From: Deltaproteobacteria bacterium
Lineage (GTDB): Bacteria > Desulfobacterota > Deferrimicrobia > Deferrimicrobiales > Deferrimicrobiaceae
Assembly: GCA_021815305.1 (NCBI GenBank)
Contig: JAKAHC010000002.1
Location: 160,112 to 224,111, forward strand
Direction of reading: 5' to 3'
Length of the DNA: 64,000 nt
Shown here in pieces: positions 31,022 through 39,444 of the stretch. Both the position numbers and the translations under genes were made by a program. Under the pieces are notes generated by a model that saw nothing but the letters and a program-made list of their open reading frames with translations, was not told the DNA's origin and did no database searches. Within the stretch, counting starts at the first letter, position 1. Every line of letters starts with the position of its first letter.

Positions 31022-32109
31022 GCGCGCTCGTGCAGGGCGCGGCGGCCCGGATGCTCACGAAAGGGAACGAGGCGATCTGCCTGGGGGCGATCGCAGCGGG
31101 ATGCAGGCACTACTACGGGTATCCGATCACCCCGCAGAACGATATCCCCGAATACATGGCGGCGCACCTGCCCGCGCTGGGAGGCACCTTTCTCCAGGCG
31201 GAGAGCGAAGTCGCCACGATCAACTTCATTCTCGGGACGTCCGCTTCCGGAAAGAGGGTGATGACCTCTTCCTCGGGCCCCGGAATTTCGCTCATGCAGG
31301 AAGGCCTCTCCTACATGGCGGGGTCGGAGCTCCCCGCGGTGATCGTCAACATTTCGCGGTCGGGGCCCGGGCTTGGAGGCATCGCCCCGTCCCAGGGAGA
31401 CTATTTCCAGTCCGTGAAGGGCGGGGGGCACGGCGGGTACCGCCTCATCGTGCTCGCGCCCCATTCCGTACAGGAGATGTATTCCCTCACCATGCTCGCT
31501 TTCGACCTGGCGGACAGGCACAGGACCCCCGTCGTGATCCTGGGAGACGCCATCGTCGGGCAGATGAAAGAGCCCTTCCGGCCGATCCCCTATACGCCGG
31601 CCGTCCCACCGGAGAAACCGTGGGCTCTCACCGGCTGCGCCGGCCGGGAACGGCAGAACCTGAAATCGCTCCACCTGAAGGACAACGCCATCGAGGTCCA
31701 CAACTGGAAGCTCCACGAGAAATACGAAAGGATCCGCAAGGAGGAGGTCCGCTCGGAGTCGTTCCTCCTCGAGGGGGCGAAGATCGGCATCGTCGCGTTC
31801 GGGACCGCGGCGCGCGTCAGCAAGACGGCGATCCAGTGGGCACGGAAAGAAGGCATTCCCGTCGGCATGCTCCGGCCGGTCACCCTGTTCCCCTTCCCCG
31901 AACGGGAGATCCGCGAGCTCGCGCCGCAGGCGGATGTGCTTCTGGTGATCGAGATGAACACGGGGCAGATGGTCGCGGACGTGCGACAGTGCACCCCTCT
32001 CCACGACCGGATCGAATTCTTCGGAAAACCGTGCGCGATGCCGACGCCCGAAGAAATCCTCGTCCGGATCCGGTCCCTTTCGGGACGGAGGGGAGGAGCG
32101 GACCGGTGA
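31018..32109 (+). CDS. korA: 2-oxoacid:ferredoxin oxidoreductase subunit alpha (KorA/VorB-like)
   Basis: A 363-residue subunit with the pyrimidine-binding domain of thiamine-diphosphate ferredoxin oxidoreductases. The family motif [15 protein letters not shown] and the glycine-rich [18 protein letters not shown] are near the N terminus. The C-terminal domain II-like part starts around residue 250. Relatives in Geobacter are named either 2-oxoglutarate or 3-methyl-2-oxobutanoate (VorB) oxidoreductase; sequence alone does not decide. The substrate matters because a branched product would feed the acyl-CoA genes 3 kb downstream. Confidence 0.88.
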   Translation: MSALVQGAAARMLTKGNEAICLGAIAAGCRHYYGYPITPQNDIPEYMAAHLPALGGTFLQAESEVATINFILGTSASGKRVMTSSSGPGISLMQEGLSYMAGSELPAVIVNISRSGPGLGGIAPSQGDYFQSVKGGGHGGYRLIVLAPHSVQEMYSLTMLAFDLADRHRTPVVILGDAIVGQMKEPFRPIPYTPAVPPEKPWALTGCAGRERQNLKSLHLKDNAIEVHNWKLHEKYERIRKEEVRSESFLLEGAKIGIVAFGTAARVSKTAIQWARKEGIPVGMLRPVTLFPFPEREIRELAPQADVLLVIEMNTGQMVADVRQCTPLHDRIEFFGKPCAMPTPEEILVRIRSLSGRRGGADR

Positions 32110-32873
32110 AAACGGAATCCGAAAAGACGGTATTCGAGCGGCCACGGAGTCTGGTCGATGTGAGGACCCACTTCTGTCCGGGTTGCCACCACGGAACGAT
32201 CCACCGCATCGTCGCGGGGTGCATCGACGCGTTCGGGCTGCGGGAGAAGACGGTCGGAGTGGCCTGCGTCGGTTGCGCCGTCTTCCTGTACGACTACATC
32301 GACGTCGACGTGCTCGAGGCGCCGCACGGCCGCGCGCCGGCGGTCGCGACAGGGGTCAAACGCGCCCAGCCGGACCGGTTCGTCTTCACCTACCAGGGGG
32401 ACGGAGATCTGGCCGCGATCGGCACATCGGAAGTCATCCATGCGGCGAACCGGGGGGAAAATCTCACGGTGATCTTCGTCAACAACACCACCTACGGCAT
32501 GACCGGCGGGCAGATGGCACCGACGACCCTGCTGGGGCAGAAGACCTCCACCTCTCCGTACGGACGCGATTTCCGTGGCGACGGCTACCCCATCCGGATG
32601 GCGGAGCTCCTCGCCGGCCTCGAGGGGACGGCGTACTCCGCCAGGGTCGCCGTGTCCACGCCCGCCCAGATCCGGAAGGCGAAGGAGGCGGTGCGAAAGG
32701 CCTTCGAGATGCAGATCAAGGGGATGGGGTTCTCCATCGTGGAGTTCCTCTCCACTTGCCCCACGAACTGGGGGATGAAGCCCATCGATGCGCAGAAACG
32801 GGTTCTGGGAGAGATGTCGGAGTTTTTCCCGCCGGGCGTCTACAAGGAAAGGAAACAGGCGGATTTCGCATGA
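32106..32873 (+). CDS. korB: 2-oxoacid:ferredoxin oxidoreductase subunit beta
   Basis: A 255-residue thiamine-diphosphate-binding subunit. [14 protein letters not shown] is the beta-subunit signature with a cysteine pair. The diphosphate and Mg site is [24 protein letters not shown], broken here as GDGD through [21 protein letters not shown] is the usual end of the cofactor segment. GTG start overlaps the korA stop. It oxidatively decarboxylates a 2-oxoacid with CoA and reduces ferredoxin together with the alpha and gamma chains. Confidence 0.92.
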   Translation: MKTESEKTVFERPRSLVDVRTHFCPGCHHGTIHRIVAGCIDAFGLREKTVGVACVGCAVFLYDYIDVDVLEAPHGRAPAVATGVKRAQPDRFVFTYQGDGDLAAIGTSEVIHAANRGENLTVIFVNNTTYGMTGGQMAPTTLLGQKTSTSPYGRDFRGDGYPIRMAELLAGLEGTAYSARVAVSTPAQIRKAKEAVRKAFEMQIKGMGFSIVEFLSTCPTNWGMKPIDAQKRVLGEMSEFFPPGVYKERKQADFA

Positions 32874-33421
32874 CCGGCGACATCATCATGGCGGGTTTCG
32901 GCGGACAGGGGATCCTGATGATCGGGAACCTGCTCGCGCTGGCGGCGATGGAGGAGGGAAAGCACGTGACGTATTTCCCCGCCTACGGGGTGGAAATGCG
33001 GGGGGGGACCGCCAACTGCACGGTGGTCGTGTCGGACGAGGAGATCGGCTCGCCCGTCGTCGGGTCTCCCAAGTCCCTCCTCATCATGAACGGGCCATCG
33101 CTTGAAAAATTCCTCCCGTCGCTCGCTCCGGGAGGGGACCTGATCATCAACAGCTCCCTCGTCGACGGGAGGCAGGTGAACCGGTCCGATGTCCGGCTGC
33201 TGGCCGTTCCCGCAGACGACATCGCGCGCAACCGGATCGGTAGCCGCCAGATGGCCTCGATGGTGGCTCTGGGCGCCTACGTGGCGCGGACGGGGGTCGT
33301 AAGGCTCGAAACACTCAACGAAGCGCTTCCGAAAGTCATCTCGAAGAAGTACGAGAAGTTCATCCCGCAAAACGTCAACGCATTGAAGGAGGGAGCCGCG
33401 CTTGCCGGAATTCACGCGTGA
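32870..33421 (+). CDS. korC: 2-oxoacid:ferredoxin oxidoreductase subunit gamma
   Basis: A 183-residue gamma subunit with the family opening [19 protein letters not shown] and [19 protein letters not shown]. All four chains (delta, alpha, beta, gamma) are linked by four-base overlaps and should be made in equal amounts. The last 20 bases overlap the next gene, a regulator with its own strong ribosome-binding site. Confidence 0.92.
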   Translation: MTGDIIMAGFGGQGILMIGNLLALAAMEEGKHVTYFPAYGVEMRGGTANCTVVVSDEEIGSPVVGSPKSLLIMNGPSLEKFLPSLAPGGDLIINSSLVDGRQVNRSDVRLLAVPADDIARNRIGSRQMASMVALGAYVARTGVVRLETLNEALPKVISKKYEKFIPQNVNALKEGAALAGIHA

Positions 33422-34058
33422 CGAAACGCTCGACGACGTGATGTCCGAAATGGCGAAGGAAGCCGGGGCAGGGGAAGGCGCATCGACGGGATTCGAGGTT
33501 CCGGTGGGAGAGCACATCCGCGCCTACCGGGAGTCCCGCGGAATGACGGTGCAGCAGTTCGCCGAAGCGACGGGGTTCTCCGCAGCCCTGCTGACCCAGA
33601 TCGAGAACCGGATGGTCTCTCCTTCCCTGGGGACGCTCGTCAAGATCGCAAACGCATTCGATACCACCGTCTCCTCGTTCATCGGCGGGAAGGAGGAGAG
33701 GGAGTTCTTCATCGTCCGCAAGGAGGATCGGACCACCGTGTCCCGGGTGGGGCTCAAGGACGTGGAGAAATCCCCCTACACGTACGAGTCGCTGGGGGCC
33801 GGGAAGGCGGGCCGGAAGATGGAGCCATTCCTGGTCCGGCTCCAGCCTCTCTCCGAGCCTCCCACGGCGCGCAGCGCCCACGACGGGGAAGAGTTCCTCT
33901 ACGTCCTTTCGGGCAGGGTCGCGGTGTGCCTCGGAGCCCTCTCCGATGTCCTCGAGGAGGGCGACAGCATCTATTACAACTCGACGATCCCGCATCATGT
34001 CCATTCCGCCGAGCAGGGGGAGGCCGTCATTCTCGCGGTGATCCACGCGGGGAAATGA
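33402..34058 (+). CDS. XRE-family transcriptional regulator with cupin sensor domain
   Basis: A 218-residue regulator. Residues about 36-90 form an XRE helix-turn-helix (IRAYRESRGMTVQQFAEATG onward, with ALLTQIENRMVSPSLGTL). Residues about 145-215 are a cupin barrel with the histidine/glutamate motif HDGEEFLYVLSGRV and HHVHSAEQGE, which may bind a small ligand. Members often sit next to the metabolic genes they control. The start is TTG 33402 with AAGGAGGG eight bases upstream, placed inside the end of korC, so it is cotranscribed with the oxidoreductase operon and is a good candidate for its regulator. Confidence 0.85.
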   Translation: MPEFTRDETLDDVMSEMAKEAGAGEGASTGFEVPVGEHIRAYRESRGMTVQQFAEATGFSAALLTQIENRMVSPSLGTLVKIANAFDTTVSSFIGGKEEREFFIVRKEDRTTVSRVGLKDVEKSPYTYESLGAGKAGRKMEPFLVRLQPLSEPPTARSAHDGEEFLYVLSGRVAVCLGALSDVLEEGDSIYYNSTIPHHVHSAEQGEAVILAVIHAGK

Positions 34059-34089
34059 CCCCTTGACCCGCGAAGGGGGATACGGGGAA

Positions 34090-34722
34090 ATGATCCGGTT
34101 CGCCGCCGGCATTTCCGCGGACCCGGCGGGCGCCGTCCGCAGGTGGAGGATGTTATCCGGCGGGAAAGCCGTCGGTTGCGTGTCCCCCTTCCCCATTCCC
34201 GAGATCCTGCACGCCGCCGGCCTCCTGCCCGTGGAACTGGAACCCGGCGTGCTTCCCGACGTGCTTTTCGATGCCCTGGATGCGTTCGTGGCGCCGGTGG
34301 GAACGCATTTCGGACCGGAAACGGACAGCCGGCGGAAGCCCCGGTTCGTATCTCCGGGGAATTGGGCATACGGCATCGAGGGAGTCCTGGATCTCCTCGA
34401 AGGACTTGCGGAGTGGGCGGGATCGGTCTCCGGGGAAGCGGTCACCGAAGGAGCGATGCAGCGGTCCGTCGCAGCGTACCGGGAACGCGATGCGGGAATC
34501 GGCCGGCTCATGGAGCGGTGCTCCCGGGGAAGCCCGTTCCTGTCGCCGCAGGAGTTGTCCGATGTCCTGCGCGCGGGGAGATACCTCCCGCCCGGGACGT
34601 ACTCCCGTCTTCTTTTCCTCATCCTGGCCGAAGAACCTCCCCCTTCCATACCGGGGAGAGGGGACCCCTTGCTGGAACTGGCGCGGAGGATCGCCGATCG
34701 TTTCGCGGCCGAGAAAGAATAA
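34090..34722 (+). CDS. Short 2-hydroxyacyl-CoA dehydratase (HgdB/BcrC-like) family protein
   Basis: A 210-residue protein related to subunits of 2-hydroxyacyl-CoA dehydratases and benzoyl-CoA reductases, recognised from VGCVSPFPIPEILHAAGLLP near residue 28 and the FVSPGNWAYGIEG-type middle. Normal family members have 370-420 residues and bind a 4Fe-4S cluster through three cysteines. This one has only Cys30 and Cys144, so it cannot bind the cluster in the usual way. It is either a remnant or an accessory form. I start at ATG 34090 (AAGGGGGA nine bases upstream); a TTG at 34063 would add nine residues. It follows the XRE-cupin gene and ends the oxidoreductase gene run. Confidence 0.65.
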   Translation: MIRFAAGISADPAGAVRRWRMLSGGKAVGCVSPFPIPEILHAAGLLPVELEPGVLPDVLFDALDAFVAPVGTHFGPETDSRRKPRFVSPGNWAYGIEGVLDLLEGLAEWAGSVSGEAVTEGAMQRSVAAYRERDAGIGRLMERCSRGSPFLSPQELSDVLRAGRYLPPGTYSRLLFLILAEEPPPSIPGRGDPLLELARRIADRFAAEKE

Positions 34723-34825
34723 CCCTCCTTGCCGAACCGCAAACCGTGTTATTGTGCTCGTGTACTGTAAAATCCTTTTGATCCGATAAGATACGGCATA
34801 TATCTCTCTTGGCCTGAAAATCGTG

Positions 34826-34855
34826 TTGACACGCTTCCCGCGGAACGTGTAGCAT
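34826..34855 (+). promoter_or_regulatory. Sigma-70 promoter of the MerR-thl gene block
   Basis: A perfect TTGACA (34826-34831) is followed after 18 bases by TAGCAT (34850-34855), placing transcription start near 34862, about 20 bases before the merR ATG. The region 34723-34825 just upstream is AT-rich and contains no gene. Confidence 0.75.
34829..34850 (+). promoter_or_regulatory. Imperfect palindrome in the promoter spacer, candidate MerR operator
   Basis: ACACG (34829-34833) and CGTGT (34846-34850) are inverted arms of a 22-base palindrome that matches its own complement at 16 of 22 positions. It fills the gap between minus 35 and minus 10, which is where MerR-family regulators bind. The gene downstream encodes such a protein, so autoregulation is likely. 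Confidence 0.5.
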
Positions 34856-34883
34856 CTTGCCAGCTAACGTAAGGTGGCAAAGA

Positions 34884-35324
34884 ATGCCGAGCCCACAGTC
34901 ACAGCCGGGGCAGCAGTCTTCCCCGCTATCCAAGGATCGGAACCCCACCTACCCGATCGGCGAGATCAGCAGGATGGTGGCCCTGTCGCAGAGGACGATC
35001 CGGTACTACGAAGAGATCGGCCTGCTCCACAGCGTCCGCCGCATCGAGAACGGGAAACGGGTCTTCACGGACGACGACGTTCGCCGGCTGAAGTTCATCA
35101 ATCGCCTCAAGGTCCTTGGTCTTTCCCTGGCGGAAATGGTCGAGCTCGAGAAGATCTACAGGAAACAGCGCAACAACCGGGAAATCCTCCCCAAGCTTTT
35201 GGAGATCCTCGAGGAGCGGGCGGTCCAGATCGACGAGCGAATCGGGCAACTCGTCGCATTGAAGAAGGAGATCCGGGAATACCAGCAACGCCTGAGGGAA
35301 AAGGTGCTGCAGGAAATCCCATGA
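34884..35324 (+). CDS. MerR-family transcriptional regulator
   Basis: A 146-residue regulator. Residues about 23-90 are the MerR winged helix-turn-helix (YPIGEISRMVALSQRTIRYY, then RRIENGKRVFTDDDVRRL). Residues about 95-142 form the long dimerisation coiled coil. There is no cysteine set for metal sensing and no large effector domain, so it is closer to the small metabolic MerR proteins such as those controlling acyl-CoA degradation genes in proteobacteria. It is the first gene after a strong promoter and 34 bases before thl. A TTG at 34857 in frame is rejected because AAGGTGG fits ATG 34884. Confidence 0.85.
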   Translation: MPSPQSQPGQQSSPLSKDRNPTYPIGEISRMVALSQRTIRYYEEIGLLHSVRRIENGKRVFTDDDVRRLKFINRLKVLGLSLAEMVELEKIYRKQRNNREILPKLLEILEERAVQIDERIGQLVALKKEIREYQQRLREKVLQEIP

Positions 35325-35358
35325 AACCGCCGGGAGCCCACGGAAAGGAGAAGCGCAC

Positions 35359-36537
35359 ATGAAAGAAGCCGTCATCGCAGGCGCCGCAAGGACTGCCGTC
35401 GGATCCCTGATGGGAGGATTGTCCGAAGTTCCGGCTCCCAGGCTCGGCGCAGTCGCAATCGCGGAGGCCGTGTCCCGGAGCGGGATCCGGAAAGAGGACG
35501 TCGAGCAGGTGATCATGGGGAACGTCCTCTCCGCCGGGATCGGCCAGGCGCCTGCCCGCCAAGCGGGGATCTACGCGGGGATCCCGGTTTCCGCCGGAGC
35601 GCTCACGATCAACAAGATGTGCGGGTCAGGGCTCAAGGCGGTCATGCTTGCGGCCCAGTCGGTGGCCACGGAGGAGTTCGAGGTGGTCGTTGCCGGCGGC
35701 ATGGAGTCGATGAGCCAGGCGCCGTACCTGCTGAAGAAAGCGCGCTCCGGCTACCGCCTGGGCAACGACGTGCTGCACGACCACATGATGATCGACGGAC
35801 TGATGGACGCCTACCAGAACATCCACATGGGGAACTGCGCGGAGCTTCTCGCGAAGGAGCACGGGATCTCCCGCGAGGAACAGGACGCCTACGCCTCCTC
35901 CTCGTATACCCGGGCGCTTTCGGCAATCCGGGACGGGAAGTTCGAAAAGGAGATCGTCGGAGTTCCGATCCCCCGGCGAAAGGGCGACTCTGCGCTGTTT
36001 TCGGTCGACGAGGAACCGGGCCGCGGGGACGTTTCGAAGCTCCCATCGCTCAGGACCGTCTTCGAGAAGAACGGCACCGTCACCGCGGGAAACGCCTCCA
36101 CGATCAACGATGGGGCTGCCGCGGTTGTGGTGATGTCCGGGGACGCCGCCAGGCGTCACGGAGTGAACCCCCTGGCGCGCATCGTCGGGTATTCCACCGC
36201 ATCCCTCGACCCGGTGTGGTTCACCGTCGCCCCGGTGGACGCCATCAGGAACCTTTTCCGGAAAACGGACGTTTCGAAAGAAAAGGTCGGGCTCTTCGAG
36301 ATCAACGAGGCGTTTTCCGGCGTGGCCATCGCGGCCATCCGGGGATTGGACATCGACCCGTTGCGCGTGAACGTGTTCGGCGGGGCGGTGGCGATCGGGC
36401 ACCCCATCGGCGCTTCCGGGGCGAGGATCCTCACGACACTGCTGTACGCCATGGCCGAACGCAAGGAGCGGTTCGGCGTGGCATCCCTGTGCATCGGAGG
36501 CGGCGAGGCGGTCGCCATGATGGTGGAAAGATTATAG
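35359..36537 (+). CDS. thl: Acetyl-CoA acetyltransferase (thiolase)
   Basis: A 392-residue biosynthetic/degradative thiolase with all catalytic residues: Cys88 in NKMCGSGLKAV, His348 in GHPIGASG and Cys378 in SLCIGGGEA. It cleaves acetoacetyl-CoA or condenses two acetyl-CoA. Position at the head of hbd-crt-acd genes points to the last step of C4 beta-oxidation. ATG 35359 has AAAGGAG upstream. This enzyme is a useful contrast with the thiolase-fold protein at 43348, which lacks the nucleophilic cysteine. Confidence 0.94.
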   Translation: MKEAVIAGAARTAVGSLMGGLSEVPAPRLGAVAIAEAVSRSGIRKEDVEQVIMGNVLSAGIGQAPARQAGIYAGIPVSAGALTINKMCGSGLKAVMLAAQSVATEEFEVVVAGGMESMSQAPYLLKKARSGYRLGNDVLHDHMMIDGLMDAYQNIHMGNCAELLAKEHGISREEQDAYASSSYTRALSAIRDGKFEKEIVGVPIPRRKGDSALFSVDEEPGRGDVSKLPSLRTVFEKNGTVTAGNASTINDGAAAVVVMSGDAARRHGVNPLARIVGYSTASLDPVWFTVAPVDAIRNLFRKTDVSKEKVGLFEINEAFSGVAIAAIRGLDIDPLRVNVFGGAVAIGHPIGASGARILTTLLYAMAERKERFGVASLCIGGGEAVAMMVERL

Positions 36538-36545
36538 CAACAGAT

Positions 36546-36584
36546 GAGATATCAAACCCAACTGTACGTATATTAAGAGATATC
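36546..36584. repeat. Two copies of GAGATATC in the thl-hbd gap
   Basis: The 60-base gap between thl and hbd is much richer in A and T than its flanks and has GAGATATC at 36546-36553 and again at 36577-36584, 31 bases apart. A TATATT at 36569-36574 lies between them. This could be an internal regulatory site, but no convincing minus 35 is present. Confidence 0.4.
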
Positions 36585-36597
36585 CTTGGAGGTACGG

Positions 36598-37455
36598 ATG
36601 AACATCTCGAAGATCGGGGTCCTCGGCGCCGGCCAGATGGGCAGCGGCATCGCGCAAGTCGCCCTGATGAACGGGTACAAGGTCGTTCTGAACGACATCT
36701 CCGAAGCCGTTCTCGACCAGGCCAGGGGAGTCATCGGGAAAGGGCTCGACATCCTGGTCCGGAAAGAGAAAATCACGGCCCAGGACAAGGAGGGGATGAT
36801 CTCGGGATTGACCACGTCCACGAGCGTCGGGCAGTTTTCCTCCTGCGATTTCGTGGTCGAGGCGGCTACCGAGAGGGAGGAACTCAAGCTCTCCCTGTTC
36901 CGAAAGCTCGACGAGGTCGTCCCGTCGGGCGGGATCCTCGCCACGAACACCTCCTCCATCTCCATCACGAAGATCGCCGCCGCCACGGGCCGCCCCGGGA
37001 ACGTCGTCGGGATGCACTTCATGAATCCCGTCCCGCTGATGAAGCTCGTGGAAGTCATCCGCGGACTGCAGACCTCGCAGGACACCTTCGACGTCACCAT
37101 GTCGCTCTCCCGGAAGCTGGGGAAGGAACCGGTGCCGTCCGGGGATTTCCCGGGCTTCATCGCCAACAGGATCCTGATGCCGATGATCAACGAGGCGATC
37201 TACGCCCTGATGGAAGGCGTGGGCAGACCCGAGGACATCGACGCGATCATGAAAATGGGTGCCAACCACCCCATGGGCCCCCTGGCCCTTGCGGATCTGA
37301 TCGGTCTCGACACCTGCCTGGAGGTGATGAACGTTCTCCAACAGGGCCTGGGCGACTCCAAATACCGTCCGTGCCCGCTCCTGCGGAAGCACGTCGAGGC
37401 GGGGTATCTGGGGAAGAAAGCCGGACGCGGCTTCTACGTCTACGAGAAAGCGTAA
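36598..37455 (+). CDS. hbd: 3-hydroxybutyryl-CoA dehydrogenase
   Basis: A 285-residue NAD-dependent dehydrogenase. GVLGAGQMGSGIAQ is the Rossmann motif, the catalytic histidine is in GMHFMNPVPLMKLVE, and the C-terminal domain has GFIANRILMPMINEA and NHPMGPLALADLIGLD. It oxidises 3-hydroxybutyryl-CoA to acetoacetyl-CoA. ATG 36598 has GGAGG six bases upstream; an earlier in-frame TTG is less likely. It is 60 bases after thl and 14 bases before crt. Confidence 0.94.
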   Translation: MNISKIGVLGAGQMGSGIAQVALMNGYKVVLNDISEAVLDQARGVIGKGLDILVRKEKITAQDKEGMISGLTTSTSVGQFSSCDFVVEAATEREELKLSLFRKLDEVVPSGGILATNTSSISITKIAAATGRPGNVVGMHFMNPVPLMKLVEVIRGLQTSQDTFDVTMSLSRKLGKEPVPSGDFPGFIANRILMPMINEAIYALMEGVGRPEDIDAIMKMGANHPMGPLALADLIGLDTCLEVMNVLQQGLGDSKYRPCPLLRKHVEAGYLGKKAGRGFYVYEKA

Positions 37456-37469
37456 CAGGGGGGACGAGG

Positions 37470-38252
37470 ATGGGCTACCAGAACCTTCTTTTCGAGGTGT
37501 CCGGCCGGATCGCCACGATCACCTTCAACCGGCCGAAAACGCTCAACGCTCTCAATCCCGCCACCGTGAAAGAGCTCAAGGCGGCTCTCGAGGAGGCTTC
37601 CGGCAGGGAAGACGTCGGCGTGGTGCTTCTTACGGGTGCGGGGGACAAGGCGTTCGTCGCCGGCGCGGACCTCGGGGAGATGAACGGGTTCACACCGATG
37701 GAGGCGCTCGACTTTTCCCTGCTCGGGCATGCGACGCTCGCCTTCATGGAGCAGATGCCCCAGCCCGTCATCGGCGTCATCAACGGGTTCGCGCTGGGCG
37801 GCGGGTGCGAGGTGGCGATGGCGTGCGACCTCCTCTTGGCCGCCGACACGGCGAGATTCGGACAACCCGAGGTCAACCTCGGTCTTATCCCCGGGTACGG
37901 CGGAACGCAAAGGCTGCCGCGCCTCGTGGGTCGCAACCTCGCCAAGGAGATCGTCCTCACCGGCGAGATGATCACCGCGCAGAGGGCGTACGAAATCGGG
38001 CTCGTGAACCGGGTCGTGCCTGCCGCGGAATTGATGACCGCGGCGCGGGAGACGGCCGGGAAGATCCTTTCCCGGGGGCCCGTGGCGATCCGAACCGCGA
38101 AGATGGCCATGAACCGGGGGCTCGACATGGACCTCTCAAACGCCGGCGCGCTGGAAGCCGCCCTGTTTTCCGCGGGGTTCTCCACGGCGGACCGGGCCGA
38201 GGGAATCTCGGCCTTTCTCGAAAAACGCAAGCCGGTCTTCACGGGAAAGTAG
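37470..38252 (+). CDS. crt: Enoyl-CoA hydratase (crotonase)
   Basis: A 260-residue crotonase. The oxyanion-hole segments AFVAGADLGEMNGF and GFALGGGCEVAMACD and both glutamates (in CEVAMACD and GQPEVNLGLIPG) are intact. It hydrates crotonyl-CoA and related 2-enoyl-CoAs. Length is standard for a monofunctional hydratase. It lies between hbd and the first acyl-CoA dehydrogenase, so the four genes cover one full C4 beta-oxidation round. Confidence 0.93.
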   Translation: MGYQNLLFEVSGRIATITFNRPKTLNALNPATVKELKAALEEASGREDVGVVLLTGAGDKAFVAGADLGEMNGFTPMEALDFSLLGHATLAFMEQMPQPVIGVINGFALGGGCEVAMACDLLLAADTARFGQPEVNLGLIPGYGGTQRLPRLVGRNLAKEIVLTGEMITAQRAYEIGLVNRVVPAAELMTAARETAGKILSRGPVAIRTAKMAMNRGLDMDLSNAGALEAALFSAGFSTADRAEGISAFLEKRKPVFTGK

Positions 38253-38296
38253 GGGCGGGTTTCCGGGGAACATACCACGACAGGGAGACGACTACG

Positions 38297-39439
38297 ATGG
38301 TGTTCGACCTGACCGACGAACAGAGGATGATCCAGGAGACCGCGAGGAACTTCGCCCAGAAGGAGGTTCTCCCCAAGGCGGCCGATCTCGACGAGACCGG
38401 CCGGTTCCCGGAGGATCTGGTGCGGCAGATGGCGGAGCTCGGGTTCCTGGGGGTGGCGGTCCCGGAAGAGCACGGCGGCGCCGGCATGGACAACGTCTGT
38501 TACGCCATCGCGATGGAGGAGATCTCCAGGGCGTGCGCATCGACCGGCGTCATCATGTCCGTGAACAACTCGCTGGTCTGCGATCCGATCCTGCGGTTCG
38601 GCTCGGACGATATCCGTCGGGAATATCTGGCTCCCCTCGCCTCCGGAAGGAAGCTCGGGTGTTTCGGGCTCACCGAACCCGGCGCCGGATCCGATGCGGG
38701 AGCGCAGAAGACCACCGCCGTCCGGGACGGCGATTCCTACATCGTCAACGGGACGAAGAACTTCATCACCAACGCCCCGCAGGCGGACACCTGCGTCCTC
38801 TTCACGATGACCGACAAGGCCAGGGCGCACAAGGGGATCACGGCGTTCGTCGTCGACATGAAATGGAAGGGGGTTTCCCTGGGCAAACTCGAAAAGAAGA
38901 TGGGGATCAAGGCGTCCGCCACCTCGTCGATCATTTTCGAGGATGTCCGCGTCCCGGCGAAGAACCGTCTGGGAAACGAAGGGGACGGATTCAAGGTCGC
39001 CATGAGCACCCTGGACGGGGGGCGGATCGGGATCGCCGCGCAGGCTGTAGGAATCGCCCGGGCGGCGATGGAGGACGCCCTGGCGTACTCCCGCGACAGG
39101 AAACAGTTCGGACAGCCGATCTGCGAATTCCAGGCCATCCAGTGGATGCTCGCGGACATGGCGACCGAGATCGACGCGGCCAGGCTGCTCACGTATCGCG
39201 CCGCATGGATGAAGGACCGGAAGATGCGCCACTCGAAGGAATCCTCGATGGCCAAACTCTACGCCTCCGAGGTGGCCATGCGCGCGGCCACGAAGGGGAT
39301 ACAGATCCACGGAGGATACGGATATATCAAGGAGTATCCTGCAGAGCGGCACTTCCGCGACGCCAAGATCACCGAAATCTACGAGGGGACCTCCGAGATC
39401 CAGAGGATGGTCATCTCCTCGGCCCTCATCAAGGGGTAG
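38297..39439 (+). CDS. Acyl-CoA dehydrogenase, short-chain (butyryl-CoA type), copy 1
   Basis: A 380-residue flavoprotein with GLTEPGAGSDAG, the FAD segment SRDRKQFGQPICEFQAIQWML in shortened quote SRDRKQFGQPI, and the catalytic Glu363 in IYEGTSEIQR. It most resembles short-chain acyl-CoA dehydrogenases such as butyryl-CoA dehydrogenase. No etfAB genes are in the window, so the electron acceptor proteins lie elsewhere. It is the first of three dehydrogenase paralogues here and is five bases from the second. Confidence 0.9.
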   Translation: MVFDLTDEQRMIQETARNFAQKEVLPKAADLDETGRFPEDLVRQMAELGFLGVAVPEEHGGAGMDNVCYAIAMEEISRACASTGVIMSVNNSLVCDPILRFGSDDIRREYLAPLASGRKLGCFGLTEPGAGSDAGAQKTTAVRDGDSYIVNGTKNFITNAPQADTCVLFTMTDKARAHKGITAFVVDMKWKGVSLGKLEKKMGIKASATSSIIFEDVRVPAKNRLGNEGDGFKVAMSTLDGGRIGIAAQAVGIARAAMEDALAYSRDRKQFGQPICEFQAIQWMLADMATEIDAARLLTYRAAWMKDRKMRHSKESSMAKLYASEVAMRAATKGIQIHGGYGYIKEYPAERHFRDAKITEIYEGTSEIQRMVISSALIKG

Positions 39440-39444
39440 GCGGA

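Noticed and set aside
35619..37469. Open frame running through thl and hbd ahead of crt
   Set aside because: Out-of-frame reading of thl and hbd; only the part from 37470 is the real crotonase.
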